From positions 186,001 through 250,000 of the forward strand of contig NZ_LAQL01000004.1 in assembly GCF_001026905.1 (NCBI RefSeq): 64,000 nucleotides of DNA, written 5' to 3'. How positions within the stretch are numbered: position 1 is the first letter of the stretch; the number at the start of each line of letters is the position of its first letter. The notes under the pieces were generated by a model. It had not been told where the DNA came from. It saw only the letters and a program-made list of their open reading frames with translations, and did no database searches. Position numbers and translations under genes: made by a program. The stretch comes from Kiloniella spongiae. GTDB lineage: Bacteria; Pseudomonadota; Alphaproteobacteria; Kiloniellales; Kiloniellaceae. This document shows positions 1 to 9,543 of the stretch, piece after piece.

Positions 1-139
1 CTTCTTTGAGGCCCTTTTTAAAGGCTTTAATGCCTGAACCTGCATCGCCCATAAGCTTGCTGAGCTTTCCGCCTCCACCAAAGAGAACCAAAACAACAAC
101 TAAAACAATCAGCCAATGCCAAATGCTGAACGCACCCAT
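1..139 (-). CDS. tatA: Sec-independent translocase subunit TatA (partial, C-terminus outside window)
   Basis: The visible 46 residues begin [20 protein letters not shown], a single membrane helix (about residues 5-22), followed by a glycine-rich hinge and the start of an amphipathic helix rich in lysine and glycine. This is the TatA/TatE layout. TatA oligomerises in the inner membrane to form the path for folded, twin-arginine signal proteins. The ATG at 139 has a good ribosome binding site (AGGAG in the reverse complement of 141-150). In many alphaproteobacteria tatA directly follows scpA-scpB. Here an ABC ATPase gene lies between scpB and tatA. The remaining C-terminus and any tatB/tatC lie beyond base 1. 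Confidence 0.9.
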   Translation of the reverse strand, partial: MGAFSIWHWLIVLVVVLVLFGGGGKLSKLMGDAGSGIKAFKKGLKE

Positions 140-254
140 TACTCTCTCCTTAGAGACAATTACCTTTAATCTGTAAGGGACTATGGCAAAAAGAAAAGGC
201 GCAAGCAACGATTCATACGTTAGAGCGCAGAGTGTTTTGCCTACGGTGTGTTTT

Positions 255-1316
255 TCAATCAGGTGTCTTAGCAGAAAAGACGAAGGTCAAGCGTTTGTCC
301 AATTCAAGAACGCAGGCATTACCCACGACTGGAATAGTGTGACTATCCAAGCGAGCTTTCACATAAAGATCATCTGCTAACTCATTGGAAATCTTAAAAT
401 CTACAAGGTTTGATTTTCCAAGCATACGCGACTTCAGAACACTGGCCTCAACACCTGTTCCATTCACTTTTTCGCCCAGAACAATGCCTTCATGTCGCAC
501 CAGCACATCTACGGCGGTTCCATGTCGAAGATTGGGAACCTCAAGCGCACCAAAGGGTGTAGCAACGTGTCCGTCATTACAAATCCCTTTAAACTCATTC
601 ACTTCACCAAAAAAATGCGCGACAAAAGCATTTTCCGGATCACTATAGAGCTCGTTAGGAGGGGCAAATTGAACAATCTGCCCCTTGTTCATGATGGCAA
701 CGCGGTCCCCCATAAACATAGCCTCTTCCGGATCGTGGGTTACCATCAGAGTTGCAATATTATTTTCTTTGAGAACCCTGAGCGTTTCTTCTCGCACCTG
801 ATTTCTAAGCCTGACATCCAGACCGGAAAAAGGCTCGTCCAATAAAACAAGCTTGGGACGCGGGGCGATTGCTCTGGCCAAGGCAACCCGTTGTTGTTGC
901 CCACCAGATAGTGTATGCGGATAAGAATGGAGATAATCCACCATCCCGACTTGTTCCAAGGTCTCTAGAACTCGTGCTTTTCGTTCCTGAGCAGAAAGGT
1001 GCTTTAGGCCAAACTCAATGTTTTTAGATACATCTAAATGAGGGAAAAGAGCATAATCCTGAAAAACCAGACCAACACTTCTTTTTTCAGGCGGTAAATC
1101 GGCTTTATCATTTGCGACAACGGTTTTACCCATTGTGATTTTTCCAGCTTGGAGAGGTTCCAGCCCCGCAGCCAATCGTAAGATTGTCGTCTTACCACAC
1201 CCAGACGGTCCCAGCAGGCAAACGAATTCCCCAGCATCAATCGCCAGATTAACATTGTTCACTGCTGCTAGGGTGCCAAAGTTATGGCTAACATTCTCTA
1301 AACAGAGGGCCGACAT
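255..1316 (-). CDS. ABC transporter ATP-binding protein, FbpC/PotA-like with C-terminal TOBE region
   Basis: The 353-residue ATPase has all nucleotide-binding motifs: Walker [10 protein letters not shown] (36-44), Q-loop Q86, signature LSGGQQQR (136-143), Walker B LVLLDEP (156-162) and H-loop H194. The roughly 110 residues after the ATPase domain fit the TOBE substrate-sensing extension of the Fe3+/spermidine/molybdate-type importers, and the overall pattern is closest to FbpC-like ferric importers. A TTG at 1388 would add 24 unlikely residues; I chose the ATG at 1316, where homologous sequence begins, although its ribosome binding site is weak. No permease or binding-protein gene is adjacent, so the substrate cannot be deduced. 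It interrupts the usual scpB-tatA neighbourhood. Confidence 0.85.
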   Translation of the reverse strand: MSALCLENVSHNFGTLAAVNNVNLAIDAGEFVCLLGPSGCGKTTILRLAAGLEPLQAGKITMGKTVVANDKADLPPEKRSVGLVFQDYALFPHLDVSKNIEFGLKHLSAQERKARVLETLEQVGMVDYLHSYPHTLSGGQQQRVALARAIAPRPKLVLLDEPFSGLDVRLRNQVREETLRVLKENNIATLMVTHDPEEAMFMGDRVAIMNKGQIVQFAPPNELYSDPENAFVAHFFGEVNEFKGICNDGHVATPFGALEVPNLRHGTAVDVLVRHEGIVLGEKVNGTGVEASVLKSRMLGKSNLVDFKISNELADDLYVKARLDSHTIPVVGNACVLELDKRLTFVFSAKTPD

Positions 1317-1450
1317 ATAGTAACCGTCTAAATTTGCATACAATCTTTGCAGCAACCTCGCAGAACTGCAGTTAAAAATCAATATCAACTAGCATCTTAA
1401 TCCAAAATGTCGCAGTAAGTTGATTGATTTTTTTGTTTTACAGGGAATAT

Positions 1451-2143
1451 TTATACAGGAAGTGAAGATTGTTCACTTTCTTCATTCGCCAAATCTTCAC
1501 CAAACCCACTGCTCAGGCAGTCATCGTTATCTTCATCGCTACTTGTTTCCAGATCAACACCGTCGCCAGATACCGATAATAGATCACCATGATCGCCAAG
1601 GGCTGTAATTGCAGGTCTAGCGTCAAGTAACCCAGCAACTTTCAATTCATCAAACCCAGGAAGATCATCCAGGCTTTCCAGCGCAAAGTTATCCAAAAAA
1701 TCCTGACTGGTTGCCCAAGTCACAGGACGTCCCGGTGTCCGCCGCCTACCTTTTGGCTTGACCCAACCGATTTCCAAAAGCGTATCCAAAGTTCCTTTGG
1801 ATAAACTAACACCACGGATCTCCTCAATTTCGGCCCGCGTTACTGGCTGGTGATACGCAATGATTGCCAGTGTCTCGACACCTGCCCGCGTCAATTGTTT
1901 CGACTGGCTCTGTTCAACCCGTAGCAAAGGCGCCATATCAGGCGCTGTACGGAACGCCCATTTATCTTCAACTTTAATAAGGTTAACGCCACGGTTTTCA
2001 TAATAAGATTTTAATTCCTCCAAAAGCGGCTTCAAATCCCTGTCTTTTTGGAAGTGTCTGGCAAGTTGTTCGACGGATAGCGGTTCTGTCGATGCAAAAA
2101 GCAACGCTTCCAAAAGTCGAAGATCATCAAAGCGTGTTTCCAT
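1451..2143 (-). CDS. scpB: Segregation and condensation protein B (ScpB)
   Basis: The 230-residue protein shows the ScpB tandem winged-helix pattern: an N-terminal part beginning RLLEALLFASTEPLS, and a second domain with the highly conserved sequence ETLAIIAYHQPVTRAEIEEI (about residues 90-110). ScpB dimers bind the kleisin ScpA and regulate the SMC condensin that compacts and segregates the chromosome. The last 50 or so residues are an acidic, low-complexity tail (many D, E and S), a variable extension common in alphaproteobacterial ScpB. It lies 49 bases after scpA in the same orientation, so the two are probably cotranscribed. A partner smc gene is not in the window. Confidence 0.93.
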   Translation of the reverse strand: METRFDDLRLLEALLFASTEPLSVEQLARHFQKDRDLKPLLEELKSYYENRGVNLIKVEDKWAFRTAPDMAPLLRVEQSQSKQLTRAGVETLAIIAYHQPVTRAEIEEIRGVSLSKGTLDTLLEIGWVKPKGRRRTPGRPVTWATSQDFLDNFALESLDDLPGFDELKVAGLLDARPAITALGDHGDLLSVSGDGVDLETSSDEDNDDCLSSGFGEDLANEESEQSSLPV

Positions 2144-2192
2144 ATGCCTCCCCTATCATTCCCATACAAACTTCATCCAACGATTTTTCCGA

Positions 2193-2996
2193 CTATCCGC
2201 GTCGCGTTATCGTGCCATCTTTAATATAGATCGGACCATAAACTTCATCTTGTTTAAGGTCGATTTGCCCTTCCCGACACATTTCCAAACTGGCCGCGAA
2301 CAAAGAAACGATTGCAGATCTGGCAAGAATACCCTGTCCCATTTTAACAGGTAGAAAACGGCTAAGATCCCGCCAATCAGGTATAGTTCCCAGAAAAGCA
2401 GATAACCTTTTGATCGCCTCATCCACGGAATGGAGTTCCATCTGTTCTATGAGCAGGCTTTTTTCTTCAGTCCGTACCTGACTGTTTGCATAGGATTTTA
2501 ACAAATCAAAAAGCGATACATCATAAGTTGTTTTATGGATTACCCCGGTGTTTTCCGGCAGTCCTCGCGCAAAAAAATCAATTCCCAACTGCGGCCTGGA
2601 CATCAACGTTTTGCCCGCATCCTGCATCGCTTGCAAACGCCGCAATTGAAACTTGAGCGCGGCAGCAAGCTCAGCACCGCTAGGTTCTTCTTCGCCTTCG
2701 GGTTCCGGCAAAAGTAATCTTGATTTCAAATAGGCAAGCCACGCCGCCATGACCAAGTAATCCGCGGCCAGTTCCAGCCTTAATTCATGAGCCTGTTGAA
2801 TAAAATCTATGTACTGATTGGCCAATTCAAGAATGGATATTTGTGTCAGATCAACCTTTTGATCCCGCGCCAACTGTAAAAGAATGTCAATAGGTCCCTC
2901 AAAGCCATCCAGTTCAAGAACAAGCGGATGAAGGGCTTTTAGCCCTTTCGACTGTTCTGATCTGTCATCTTCTTCAAAGGGAAGTGTTTCTGACAC
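2193..2996 (-). CDS. scpA: Segregation and condensation protein A (ScpA, kleisin)
   Basis: The 267-residue protein contains the ScpA signature FEGPIDILLQLARDQKVDL near residue 33, followed by the helical region that contacts the SMC neck (LAADYLVMAAWLAYLKSRLLLP) and a C-terminal winged helix ending near EVYGPIYIKD. As the kleisin subunit it bridges the two SMC heads, with ScpB attached to its middle. It starts at ATG 2996, 17 bases after the stop of the site-2 protease gene. The whole run dgt-argS-SPOR-nagZ-(protease)-scpA-scpB appears to be one transcription unit. Confidence 0.93.
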   Translation of the reverse strand: MSETLPFEEDDRSEQSKGLKALHPLVLELDGFEGPIDILLQLARDQKVDLTQISILELANQYIDFIQQAHELRLELAADYLVMAAWLAYLKSRLLLPEPEGEEEPSGAELAAALKFQLRRLQAMQDAGKTLMSRPQLGIDFFARGLPENTGVIHKTTYDVSLFDLLKSYANSQVRTEEKSLLIEQMELHSVDEAIKRLSAFLGTIPDWRDLSRFLPVKMGQGILARSAIVSLFAASLEMCREGQIDLKQDEVYGPIYIKDGTITRRG

Positions 2997-3012
2997 TGAT
3001 TTCCTTAAAGAG

Positions 3013-3705
3013 CTAAGTAATGTTTAGATTTGCGATTGCCTGAAAGAAGGGAAGCATAGCATGAATGGATTTAACTATCACATAACTGATTAAATTCAGA
3101 TCTACCCCAATTTGGCGACCAATCATCGGGAGAACAAAAATCAAACCGATAAGGATAATCATACCGTATTTTTCCAAACGAGAAAACGGGACAGCTAATG
3201 ACGTTGGCAAGAGGCCAGTTAACACGCGACCGCCATCAAGTGGCGGTATAGGCAGCATATTGAAAACAGCAAGCATCAAATTAATCGTAATTGCATTTTC
3301 TAGGTTTTGCCCAACCCAATCCTTAGCTATATCAGGAACCAAACCAAATATAGCAAAGCCAAACGCAGCGATCAGCGCGATAAGAATATTTGATGCAGGC
3401 CCTGCCAACGCAACAAAGATCATATCTCTTTTTGGATTGTTTAAGCGTCCAAAAACAACTGGCACAGGCTTGGCCCATCCCAAAACAAAAGGAGATCCAA
3501 TAAATATCAACATACTTGGAAGCAGTATCGTGCCAAACGGATCTATATGTTTCGCAGGATTCAAGCTGACACGTCCCAGTTTTGACGCAGTATCATCACC
3601 GAGAAGACGTGCAGCATAGGCATGTGCAGCTTCATGGAGAGTAACAGCCAACAGTACTGGCAAAACCCATACGGATGCACCTAAGAGAAACTCGTTAATA
3701 TCCAT
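3013..3705 (-). CDS. Site-2 protease family protein (M50B membrane zinc metalloprotease)
   Basis: The 230-residue multi-spanning protein has the zinc motif HEAAH (24-28) in its first membrane helix and the second active-site motif NMLPIPPLDGG (149-159), which supplies the third metal ligand. It has no PDZ domain, unlike RseP elsewhere in this window, so it belongs to the small PDZ-less branch of intramembrane proteases. The physiological substrate is unknown. An in-frame upstream extension reaches 3756, but the ATG at 3705 puts the first helix immediately at the N-terminus, as in relatives. It sits between nagZ and scpA with short gaps and is probably cotranscribed with them. Confidence 0.9.
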   Translation of the reverse strand: MDINEFLLGASVWVLPVLLAVTLHEAAHAYAARLLGDDTASKLGRVSLNPAKHIDPFGTILLPSMLIFIGSPFVLGWAKPVPVVFGRLNNPKRDMIFVALAGPASNILIALIAAFGFAIFGLVPDIAKDWVGQNLENAITINLMLAVFNMLPIPPLDGGRVLTGLLPTSLAVPFSRLEKYGMIILIGLIFVLPMIGRQIGVDLNLISYVIVKSIHAMLPFFQAIANLNIT

Positions 3706-3777
3706 AAAGAAAAAGACCTGTGTTTTTAAAATGAGTGCCCTGAAATCCAGAACCAATTGTTATTGCCAGTCTAGTGG

Positions 3778-4794
3778 CTATACCCAGTAAGAAGAAATTA
3801 TTTCAGTAAGTTCCCCGAGTGTTGTATCCCAATCTATATGGTTATCTTGGCGCAACTTCCAAGCCAGATCCAATCGAGCAACCTTAGCGCTGTCAATTTC
3901 GTGCAGACCTTTAGCAACGGACATCATTTCTTCTTGATCTCCATTACAATGCAGCGCCAAGTCACAGCCAGCAGACAACGCGGCCTTTGCACGTTCTTCA
4001 TAGGTGCCCACCATAGCTTTCATGGACAGATCATCTGAAAGTAAAATACCACTAAAGCCGATTTCATCACGGATAACTTGCTTAATCACCCTAGGTGATA
4101 CTGTGGCAATATGTTCAGGATCAATCGCTTCGTAGATAACGTGTGCAGTCATCCCCCAAGGGGCAGAATTCAAGAGCTTGAAAGCCTTGATATCATGACT
4201 TGAAAGCTCATCCCGTGAGGTATCGACTCTTGGCAATTCTTTGTGGCTATCGACCATCGCACGACCATGTCCGGGCAAGTGCTTGACCACAGGCATAATA
4301 CCACTGTGCAGGAAGCCCTCGACAACCTTGGCCCCAATGGTTGCTACTTTCTCTGGTGTCGCGCCATAAGACCGATCTCCGACAATTTCATGTGCGCCCG
4401 GTATTGTCAGATCCAATACGGGTGCACAGTCTGCCGTTACACCAAGCTCTCTAAGCTCGTAAGCGATCAAGCACGCATTGAGATAAGTGGCCTTTAGAGC
4501 CTTCTCCTGATCCTGATCAAATATTTGTCCAAAGATAGCTGCTGGCGGCGTCTTGCGCCAATGAGGGGGCCGTAATCGGGCAACACGTCCACCTTCTTGA
4601 TCAATCAAAATAGGCAGGTCATCATTACCAGAAAGCGATTTTAGCTCGGAAGTAAGGTTCTTTATCTGATCAGGGGTATCACAGTTTCGGGCAAAAAGAA
4701 TATAACCATAGGGCTTAACCTCGGAAAAAAAAATTTTTTCCCAACCGGTTAAACGATGCCCTTCGCACCCAAAAACAACTGAATTCACCCCCAT
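3778..4794 (-). CDS. nagZ: Beta-N-acetylhexosaminidase NagZ
   Basis: The 338-residue protein is a glycoside hydrolase family 3 enzyme of the NagZ type. It carries the catalytic loop KHLPGHG (171-177) followed by VDSH (181-184, the catalytic His-Asp pair) and the nucleophile segment SDDLSM (253-258). NagZ removes N-acetylglucosamine from anhydromuropeptides in cytoplasmic peptidoglycan recycling; in some Gram-negative bacteria its product controls beta-lactamase induction. It lies 17 bases after the SPOR-domain gene, and this argS-SPOR-nagZ-scpA order is common in alphaproteobacteria. The length fits the family. Confidence 0.95.
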   Translation of the reverse strand: MGVNSVVFGCEGHRLTGWEKIFFSEVKPYGYILFARNCDTPDQIKNLTSELKSLSGNDDLPILIDQEGGRVARLRPPHWRKTPPAAIFGQIFDQDQEKALKATYLNACLIAYELRELGVTADCAPVLDLTIPGAHEIVGDRSYGATPEKVATIGAKVVEGFLHSGIMPVVKHLPGHGRAMVDSHKELPRVDTSRDELSSHDIKAFKLLNSAPWGMTAHVIYEAIDPEHIATVSPRVIKQVIRDEIGFSGILLSDDLSMKAMVGTYEERAKAALSAGCDLALHCNGDQEEMMSVAKGLHEIDSAKVARLDLAWKLRQDNHIDWDTTLGELTEIISSYWV

Positions 4795-4811
4795 GACCTC
4801 ACTCCCGAACT

Positions 4812-5876
4812 CTATTTAACTTTTTTAACCAAGCAATCACGTTTGGCTGATTTCAGTTTTGAGCAAAAATCACTCGCGGCTTTTTTATTATCAAAAGGCC
4901 CTGTTTGCAGACGATAGCGAACACCGACGTCGGAAATAGACGCCTTTTCAATAATCGGCTGCTTACTGCTCAAAAGATCGCTCAACTTGCGCTGCATGTT
5001 TTTCCATTCAGTCATCGCACCTTCTTTGGATTTCAAAGAAGCCAATTGCAAAACGTACTGTCCGGACACAGGTTTTTGTTGAGTAACGACAGGGGTCGGC
5101 TCAACCTTCTTGGCAGTTGTCACAGGAGACGGCTCTGGCACCACAGGATCAGGCGCTTTCAGTGTTTCCACCTTTTTAGCCACTTCAACCTCAGACTTAG
5201 GCGCTAAAACGGACTCTACTTCTGATTTTTTTGGATCAGGCGCTTTTGGAATTGTATTCCCTTCACCTGAGTTAGGCAGAGGCTGTTCTTCAACTCTTGT
5301 CGTTTCAACCTTTTTGGCAGCAGATTGTGCTGCTTCTTCTGTAGCATTTACCTCTGATTCAACCGCGCTAGTCGTTGATTGAGCCGTTGTTTCAACGGAA
5401 TTATCAACTGCTGGCTCTGGTGCCTTCGGTGGTTGTGGAATTTCCGGCGGTGGTAACAGCTTTTCGACCTGAGCGGTGCCACTTGCACTGGAATCATTAT
5501 TAAGGACAAGTTTGTCCTGATGCGGAATAACCATTCCACCCGGTGATTCTGGTTTGGTTTTTTCCGGCGTGGTTTCAGCCTCAATAAGTGGTATGGCATC
5601 GGGTATATTATTACTTGGTTTGTTATCTCCAAGCATGATTAGAATACCGCCACCAACAACGGCAACAGCAATCAGACCGAGGCCAATCGGTACAAGCTTT
5701 TTAAACAGACCCGCACCGGGATCATCATCAAAATCTAAATCGTCTTCCCAGTATTCTTCATTTGAGAATTCGTCATGAATATCCTGCGCATCCTGATCAG
5801 TTGATGCACGCATACTCTCGTTTTGGCGAACTTTCTCAAAATCCTTAAGATCAGTATCGGAAGAGTTTGATGACAT
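4812..5876 (-). CDS. SPOR domain-containing inner-membrane protein
   Basis: The 354-residue protein has a short acidic cytoplasmic N-terminus, one membrane helix (about 61-82, LVPIGLGLIAVAVVGGGILI), and a long proline-, lysine- and glutamate-rich periplasmic linker with repeated KAPDP/KAPEP-like blocks. A C-terminal SPOR domain follows (about 277-352, beginning GQYVLQLASLKS). SPOR domains bind glycan strands stripped of stem peptides at the division septum, so a role in division or peptidoglycan remodelling is likely, in keeping with the nagZ neighbour. Its ATG overlaps the argS stop by one base (TGATG), which indicates translational coupling. Confidence 0.9.
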   Translation of the reverse strand: MSSNSSDTDLKDFEKVRQNESMRASTDQDAQDIHDEFSNEEYWEDDLDFDDDPGAGLFKKLVPIGLGLIAVAVVGGGILIMLGDNKPSNNIPDAIPLIEAETTPEKTKPESPGGMVIPHQDKLVLNNDSSASGTAQVEKLLPPPEIPQPPKAPEPAVDNSVETTAQSTTSAVESEVNATEEAAQSAAKKVETTRVEEQPLPNSGEGNTIPKAPDPKKSEVESVLAPKSEVEVAKKVETLKAPDPVVPEPSPVTTAKKVEPTPVVTQQKPVSGQYVLQLASLKSKEGAMTEWKNMQRKLSDLLSSKQPIIEKASISDVGVRYRLQTGPFDNKKAASDFCSKLKSAKRDCLVKKVK

Positions 5877-7630
5877 CAGCGCATCTCCTCAGCAGGTTCA
5901 ATTCCAAAGACGTTAAGTCCCGAAGCGATCACAAGTGATGTTGCCTTGACCAGTGCCATACGCGCCTGTGTCAGATCTTGATCGTCAGTAACGATAAAAC
6001 GTAGCCGGGCGTTGTCTTTACCTTTGGTCCAAAGGCCGTGAAGTTCAGCAGCCAGTTCGTAGAGATAAAAAGCAATTCTATGAGGCTCATGTGCTTCACC
6101 TGCGCTTTCCAGAAGACGCGGCCATTCGCAAAGGCGACGGATCAGGCTTAATTCGCCTTCACTGTTTAACTCTGACAGATCAACTTTCTCCAGAGCTGCT
6201 ATAGACAGATCCATATCAGGAAACTCGTTCTGCGAGTGCTTGAGAACCGAACAAGACCGCGCATGGGCGTACTGAACATAGAATACGGGGTTATCGCGAC
6301 TTTGTTCCACAACCTTCTCAAGATCGAAATCGAGCGAGGCATCATTTTTACGGGTCAGCATGATAAAGCGGACAACGTCTTTGCCAACCTCGTCAATCAC
6401 CGATCTCAGGGTAATAAAGTTCCCAGACCGTTTTGACATCCGGACCATTTCACCGCCACGCATAAGGTTGACCAACTGACAAACCTTGACATCAAGGCTG
6501 CCTTTTTTCTCGGTCATTGCAGTGACAGCGGCCTGCATTCGTTTGATATAACCACCGTGATCCGCACCCCAGACATTAATCATGGTATTAAAACCGCGAC
6601 GATATTTATCCAGATGATAGGCCATATCACCGGCAAAGTAAGTCCAACTACTGTCAGATTTTTTGATCGGGCGATCTACATCATCACCAAAATCAGTTGA
6701 TTTGAAAAGTGTCTGGGGACGCGCTTCCCAATCATCTGGCTTTTTGCCCTTAGGAGGTTCCAGCACACCTGTATAAACCAGATCGTTGGCTTCCAGGAAC
6801 TTCATAACTTCATCGACACCACCCGCTTCAACCAAGGCACGTTCAGACGAATACACATCCATCACAACACCCAGCGCCGCGAGATCACCACGAATAAGAT
6901 CAAGCAGTTGATCAATGGCAAATTTCCGAACGTCAGAAATCCAGTCAGCTTCTTCTTTGCCCAGCCACTTATCGCCATCTCTGTCAGCAAGTGCTTTACC
7001 GACAGCTTTCAAGTATTCACCGGGGTAAAAACCTTCGGGAATTTCGCCAATATCTTCGCCAAGTGCTTCGCGGTATCTCAGATAAGCAGAGTTCGCCAGA
7101 ACATTGACCTGATTACCCGCATCATTGATGTAGTACTCTTTAGAAACGTCATAACCGACCTTGGCAAGAAGAGCAGCAAGTGCATCACCAACGACGGCAC
7201 CACGGGCGTGACCAACGGTTAAAGGGCCAGTCGGGTTTGCGGAAACATATTCAACATTGACCTTCTCGCCCTGCCCCATGTCAGAATCACCATAGGACGT
7301 ACCAGCTTTGAGGATTGTTCCAACCTGTTCAAACCAGAACTTTTCATCCAGACGCAGATTAATAAAGCCCGGTCCCGCAATTTCGACCGACGAGATAACA
7401 TCCAGATTTTCGAGACGTGTTGCCAAAAGACTCGCAAGATCGCGCGGTTTCATTCCAGCAACTTTGGAAAGAACCATGGCAGCATTGGTTGCAACATCTC
7501 CATGCGAAGAGTCGCGAGGTGGTTCAGCAGCAACGCGACTGAAATCCAGACCTGCCGGAATTTCTCCGGCAGAAGCCATATCTTCTAATTGCGCAACAAC
7601 TTTACTTCTTAGGTCTTTGAAAACGTTCAT
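5876..7630 (-). CDS. argS: Arginine--tRNA ligase
   Basis: The 584-residue class I synthetase has the N-terminal ArgRS additive domain, the HIGH-equivalent motif in [14 protein letters not shown] (ending near 144), a KMSKS-equivalent MSKRSGN near residue 400, and a helical DALR anticodon-binding domain ending near the C-terminus. It charges tRNA-Arg and, like other ArgRS, would need tRNA for amino acid activation. Its start ATG at 7630 overlaps the end of dgt by four bases. Overlaps on both sides show tight cotranscription of dgt, argS and the SPOR gene. Confidence 0.97.
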   Translation of the reverse strand: MNVFKDLRSKVVAQLEDMASAGEIPAGLDFSRVAAEPPRDSSHGDVATNAAMVLSKVAGMKPRDLASLLATRLENLDVISSVEIAGPGFINLRLDEKFWFEQVGTILKAGTSYGDSDMGQGEKVNVEYVSANPTGPLTVGHARGAVVGDALAALLAKVGYDVSKEYYINDAGNQVNVLANSAYLRYREALGEDIGEIPEGFYPGEYLKAVGKALADRDGDKWLGKEEADWISDVRKFAIDQLLDLIRGDLAALGVVMDVYSSERALVEAGGVDEVMKFLEANDLVYTGVLEPPKGKKPDDWEARPQTLFKSTDFGDDVDRPIKKSDSSWTYFAGDMAYHLDKYRRGFNTMINVWGADHGGYIKRMQAAVTAMTEKKGSLDVKVCQLVNLMRGGEMVRMSKRSGNFITLRSVIDEVGKDVVRFIMLTRKNDASLDFDLEKVVEQSRDNPVFYVQYAHARSCSVLKHSQNEFPDMDLSIAALEKVDLSELNSEGELSLIRRLCEWPRLLESAGEAHEPHRIAFYLYELAAELHGLWTKGKDNARLRFIVTDDQDLTQARMALVKATSLVIASGLNVFGIEPAEEMR

Positions 7631-8814
7631 TTTATCTCAAAATCCAGATTAAAAATCTGTCTATGTTGTTCAAAAGCGTATCGGTCGGTCATACCAGCGA
7701 TATAGTCCGCGATCAATCGGGCGCTACGCTTTGTTAGTTTTGTACCAGCCTCAAGACGCCAATAGTCCGGAAGCTCTTCTGGGTGCTCTGAATAATGCGA
7801 AAAGAGGTTTCTCACAACCTGCTTTACACGTTTACGCATTTCTTTGACTTTTTCATGGCGATACATGTGTTCAAATAAAAACGCTCGTAATTGCTTTTCT
7901 GCCTCACGAAACTGATCCGAAAAAGCAACCATTGCCCTACTCTGACAACGAATATCAAAAACCGTCTTCGGATTTGCTTTCCCTAATCTTATTTGTGTCT
8001 CGCACAAAACATCACTGATCATATAATCAACCAGCCGACGTACCGCTTCATGGACAAGGCTTTCTGTTTCCAGATTAGGGTATTTCTTTAAAACCTCGCG
8101 GAATATATCACCGACTACCGGAATGGGCAAAAGATCATCAACACTAAAAAGCCCTGCCCTGATACCATCATCTATATCGTGATTGTTATAGGCGATATCA
8201 TCTGAAATAGCCGCAACCTGCGCCTCAAGACTGGCAAAGGAAGAAAGTTCCAGATCCCGAGCATTCTTGCAATACTTTGACATAGATTCCGGCACATATT
8301 CTTCACAGCTGTTCGGACCTTCAACAGGACCGTTGTGCTTTGCTAACCCTTCAAGGGTCTCCCATGTCAGATTAAGCCCATTAAAATCGGCATAACGCCG
8401 TTCCAACTGTGTCACGATACGAAATGTCTGTTCGTTATGATCAAAACCACCAAAGGGTTCCATAACGTCATGCATGGCATCTTCCCCCGCATGACCAAAA
8501 GGGGTGTGCCCAAGATCGTGGGCAAGCGCAACACCTTCAGCCAGATCTTCATTGATGCCGAGTGTCCTGCTCAAAGATCTGGCAATTTGCGCAACTTCCA
8601 AGGAATGGGTCAAACGCGTTCGAAAATGATCGCCCTCATGATAAACAAAAACCTGCGTTTTATATTGTAGCCTGCGAAACGCAACGGAATGGATAATACG
8701 ATCTCGATCCCTCTGAAAACAAGTTCGGGTCTTGCTAACAGGCTCTTTCAACAAGCGGCCTCGGCTGCTCTCAGGAAAAGAAGCATATAGTTTTTTCGAA
8801 TCGTTTTGCATCAT
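7627..8814 (-). CDS. dgt: Deoxyguanosinetriphosphate triphosphohydrolase-like protein
   Basis: The 395-residue HD-domain protein has the metal-binding set H70, H99-D100 and a later aspartate in [15 protein letters not shown]. It also has the Dgt-specific sequences [11 protein letters not shown] and [16 protein letters not shown]. Family members hydrolyse dNTPs to deoxynucleosides and triphosphate and so affect dNTP pools; nucleotide specificity differs within the family and is not readable here. It is the first gene of the leftward operon through scpB and is divergent from erpA across a 301-base gap that should hold both promoters. Confidence 0.93.
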   Translation of the reverse strand: MMQNDSKKLYASFPESSRGRLLKEPVSKTRTCFQRDRDRIIHSVAFRRLQYKTQVFVYHEGDHFRTRLTHSLEVAQIARSLSRTLGINEDLAEGVALAHDLGHTPFGHAGEDAMHDVMEPFGGFDHNEQTFRIVTQLERRYADFNGLNLTWETLEGLAKHNGPVEGPNSCEEYVPESMSKYCKNARDLELSSFASLEAQVAAISDDIAYNNHDIDDGIRAGLFSVDDLLPIPVVGDIFREVLKKYPNLETESLVHEAVRRLVDYMISDVLCETQIRLGKANPKTVFDIRCQSRAMVAFSDQFREAEKQLRAFLFEHMYRHEKVKEMRKRVKQVVRNLFSHYSEHPEELPDYWRLEAGTKLTKRSARLIADYIAGMTDRYAFEQHRQIFNLDFEIK

Positions 8815-9115
8815 AGGGAAAGACTAACCTGCGAAGAGACTTAGTAAAGTAATTTGAAGTGTTTAGGCCTTAAGAAAGAGAAAATTCTAAATAAAATTAC
8901 TCAATTGTAAAAAAGCTCTCGCTTTCAAAAGAAAATACCTGTGAAGAATGCCCACAAAAATGCAGGCGAAAAACGCCAAGGAAAACATCTTAGCAGGAAC
9001 TTTAAAAAAATTAATAGATTTAGGTGTCACTATAACCTATCTATAGAGTCAGGTTAACAACAAGCCTCTCATGCAAGGTAAATCGCACTGCAGGCTTACA
9101 GGTTATGAGTAGAAC
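8815..9115. other. Divergent intergenic region between dgt and erpA-like gene
   Basis: These 301 AT-rich bases separate two divergent genes and must carry both promoters. No open frame with coding character is evident. The only structure I can point to is the nested dyad at 9021-9056 on the erpA side. Confidence 0.6.
9021..9056. promoter_or_regulatory. Nested inverted repeats upstream of erpA-like gene (candidate operator)
   Basis: Two overlapping dyads are visible: TAGGT (9021-9025) with ACCTA (9035-9039), and TAACCT (9033-9038) with AGGTTA (9051-9056). They end 60 bases before the ATG. A-type carrier genes are often controlled by Fe-S or iron regulators, but the spacing does not clearly match a binding site I know, so the regulator is left open. 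Confidence 0.3.
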
Positions 9116-9463
9116 ATGACAACAGACAATCAAACTCCTTTTATCTCCTTATCAAGCAGCGCGGCAAAGCGGGTGGCTTGGTTGGCAGAACAAGAAGGTA
9201 ATCCAGGCTTGATGTTGAGGATAACAGTCTCTGGCGGCGGTTGTTCCGGTTTCCAATACGGTTTCTCTTTTGACAGTTCTGTTAATGAAGACGACAAAAC
9301 CTTCCAAAAGGACGGCACCAAAGCTGTGATTGATGAAATGTCTTTAGACCTTCTAGACGGTTCAGAGATTGATTTTGTCGAAGACCTGATGGGTGCATCT
9401 TTTCGCATAACAAACCCGAATGCGACGGCTTCTTGCGGTTGCGGCACTTCATTTGCCATATAA
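9116..9463 (+). CDS. erpA: A-type iron-sulfur carrier, ErpA/IscA family
   Basis: The 115-residue HesB/IscA-fold protein has the three conserved cysteines: C43 in GGGCSGFQYGF, and C106 and C108 in the C-terminal SCGCGTSF. These ligate a [2Fe-2S] or [4Fe-4S] cluster that is passed to apoproteins. ErpA rather than IscA is favoured because no isc or suf genes are nearby and because alphaproteobacteria commonly place an erpA-like gene next to dgt and xthA; the assignment between the two remains inferential. One possible client in the window is IlvD, which depends on an Fe-S cluster. Confidence 0.88.
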   Translation: MTTDNQTPFISLSSSAAKRVAWLAEQEGNPGLMLRITVSGGGCSGFQYGFSFDSSVNEDDKTFQKDGTKAVIDEMSLDLLDGSEIDFVEDLMGASFRITNPNATASCGCGTSFAI

Positions 9464-9543
9464 ACGTGGTGCCATATTATAAGGTGGGGCGTCCCCTTGT
9501 GCCCGCTTCCTAACTTTGAAATCTCTAGTGTGAGCCTTATCCA

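Noticed and set aside
183-380. 65-residue open frame on the plus strand at the left edge
   Set aside because: Mostly antisense to the 3' end of the ABC ATPase gene and without family features.
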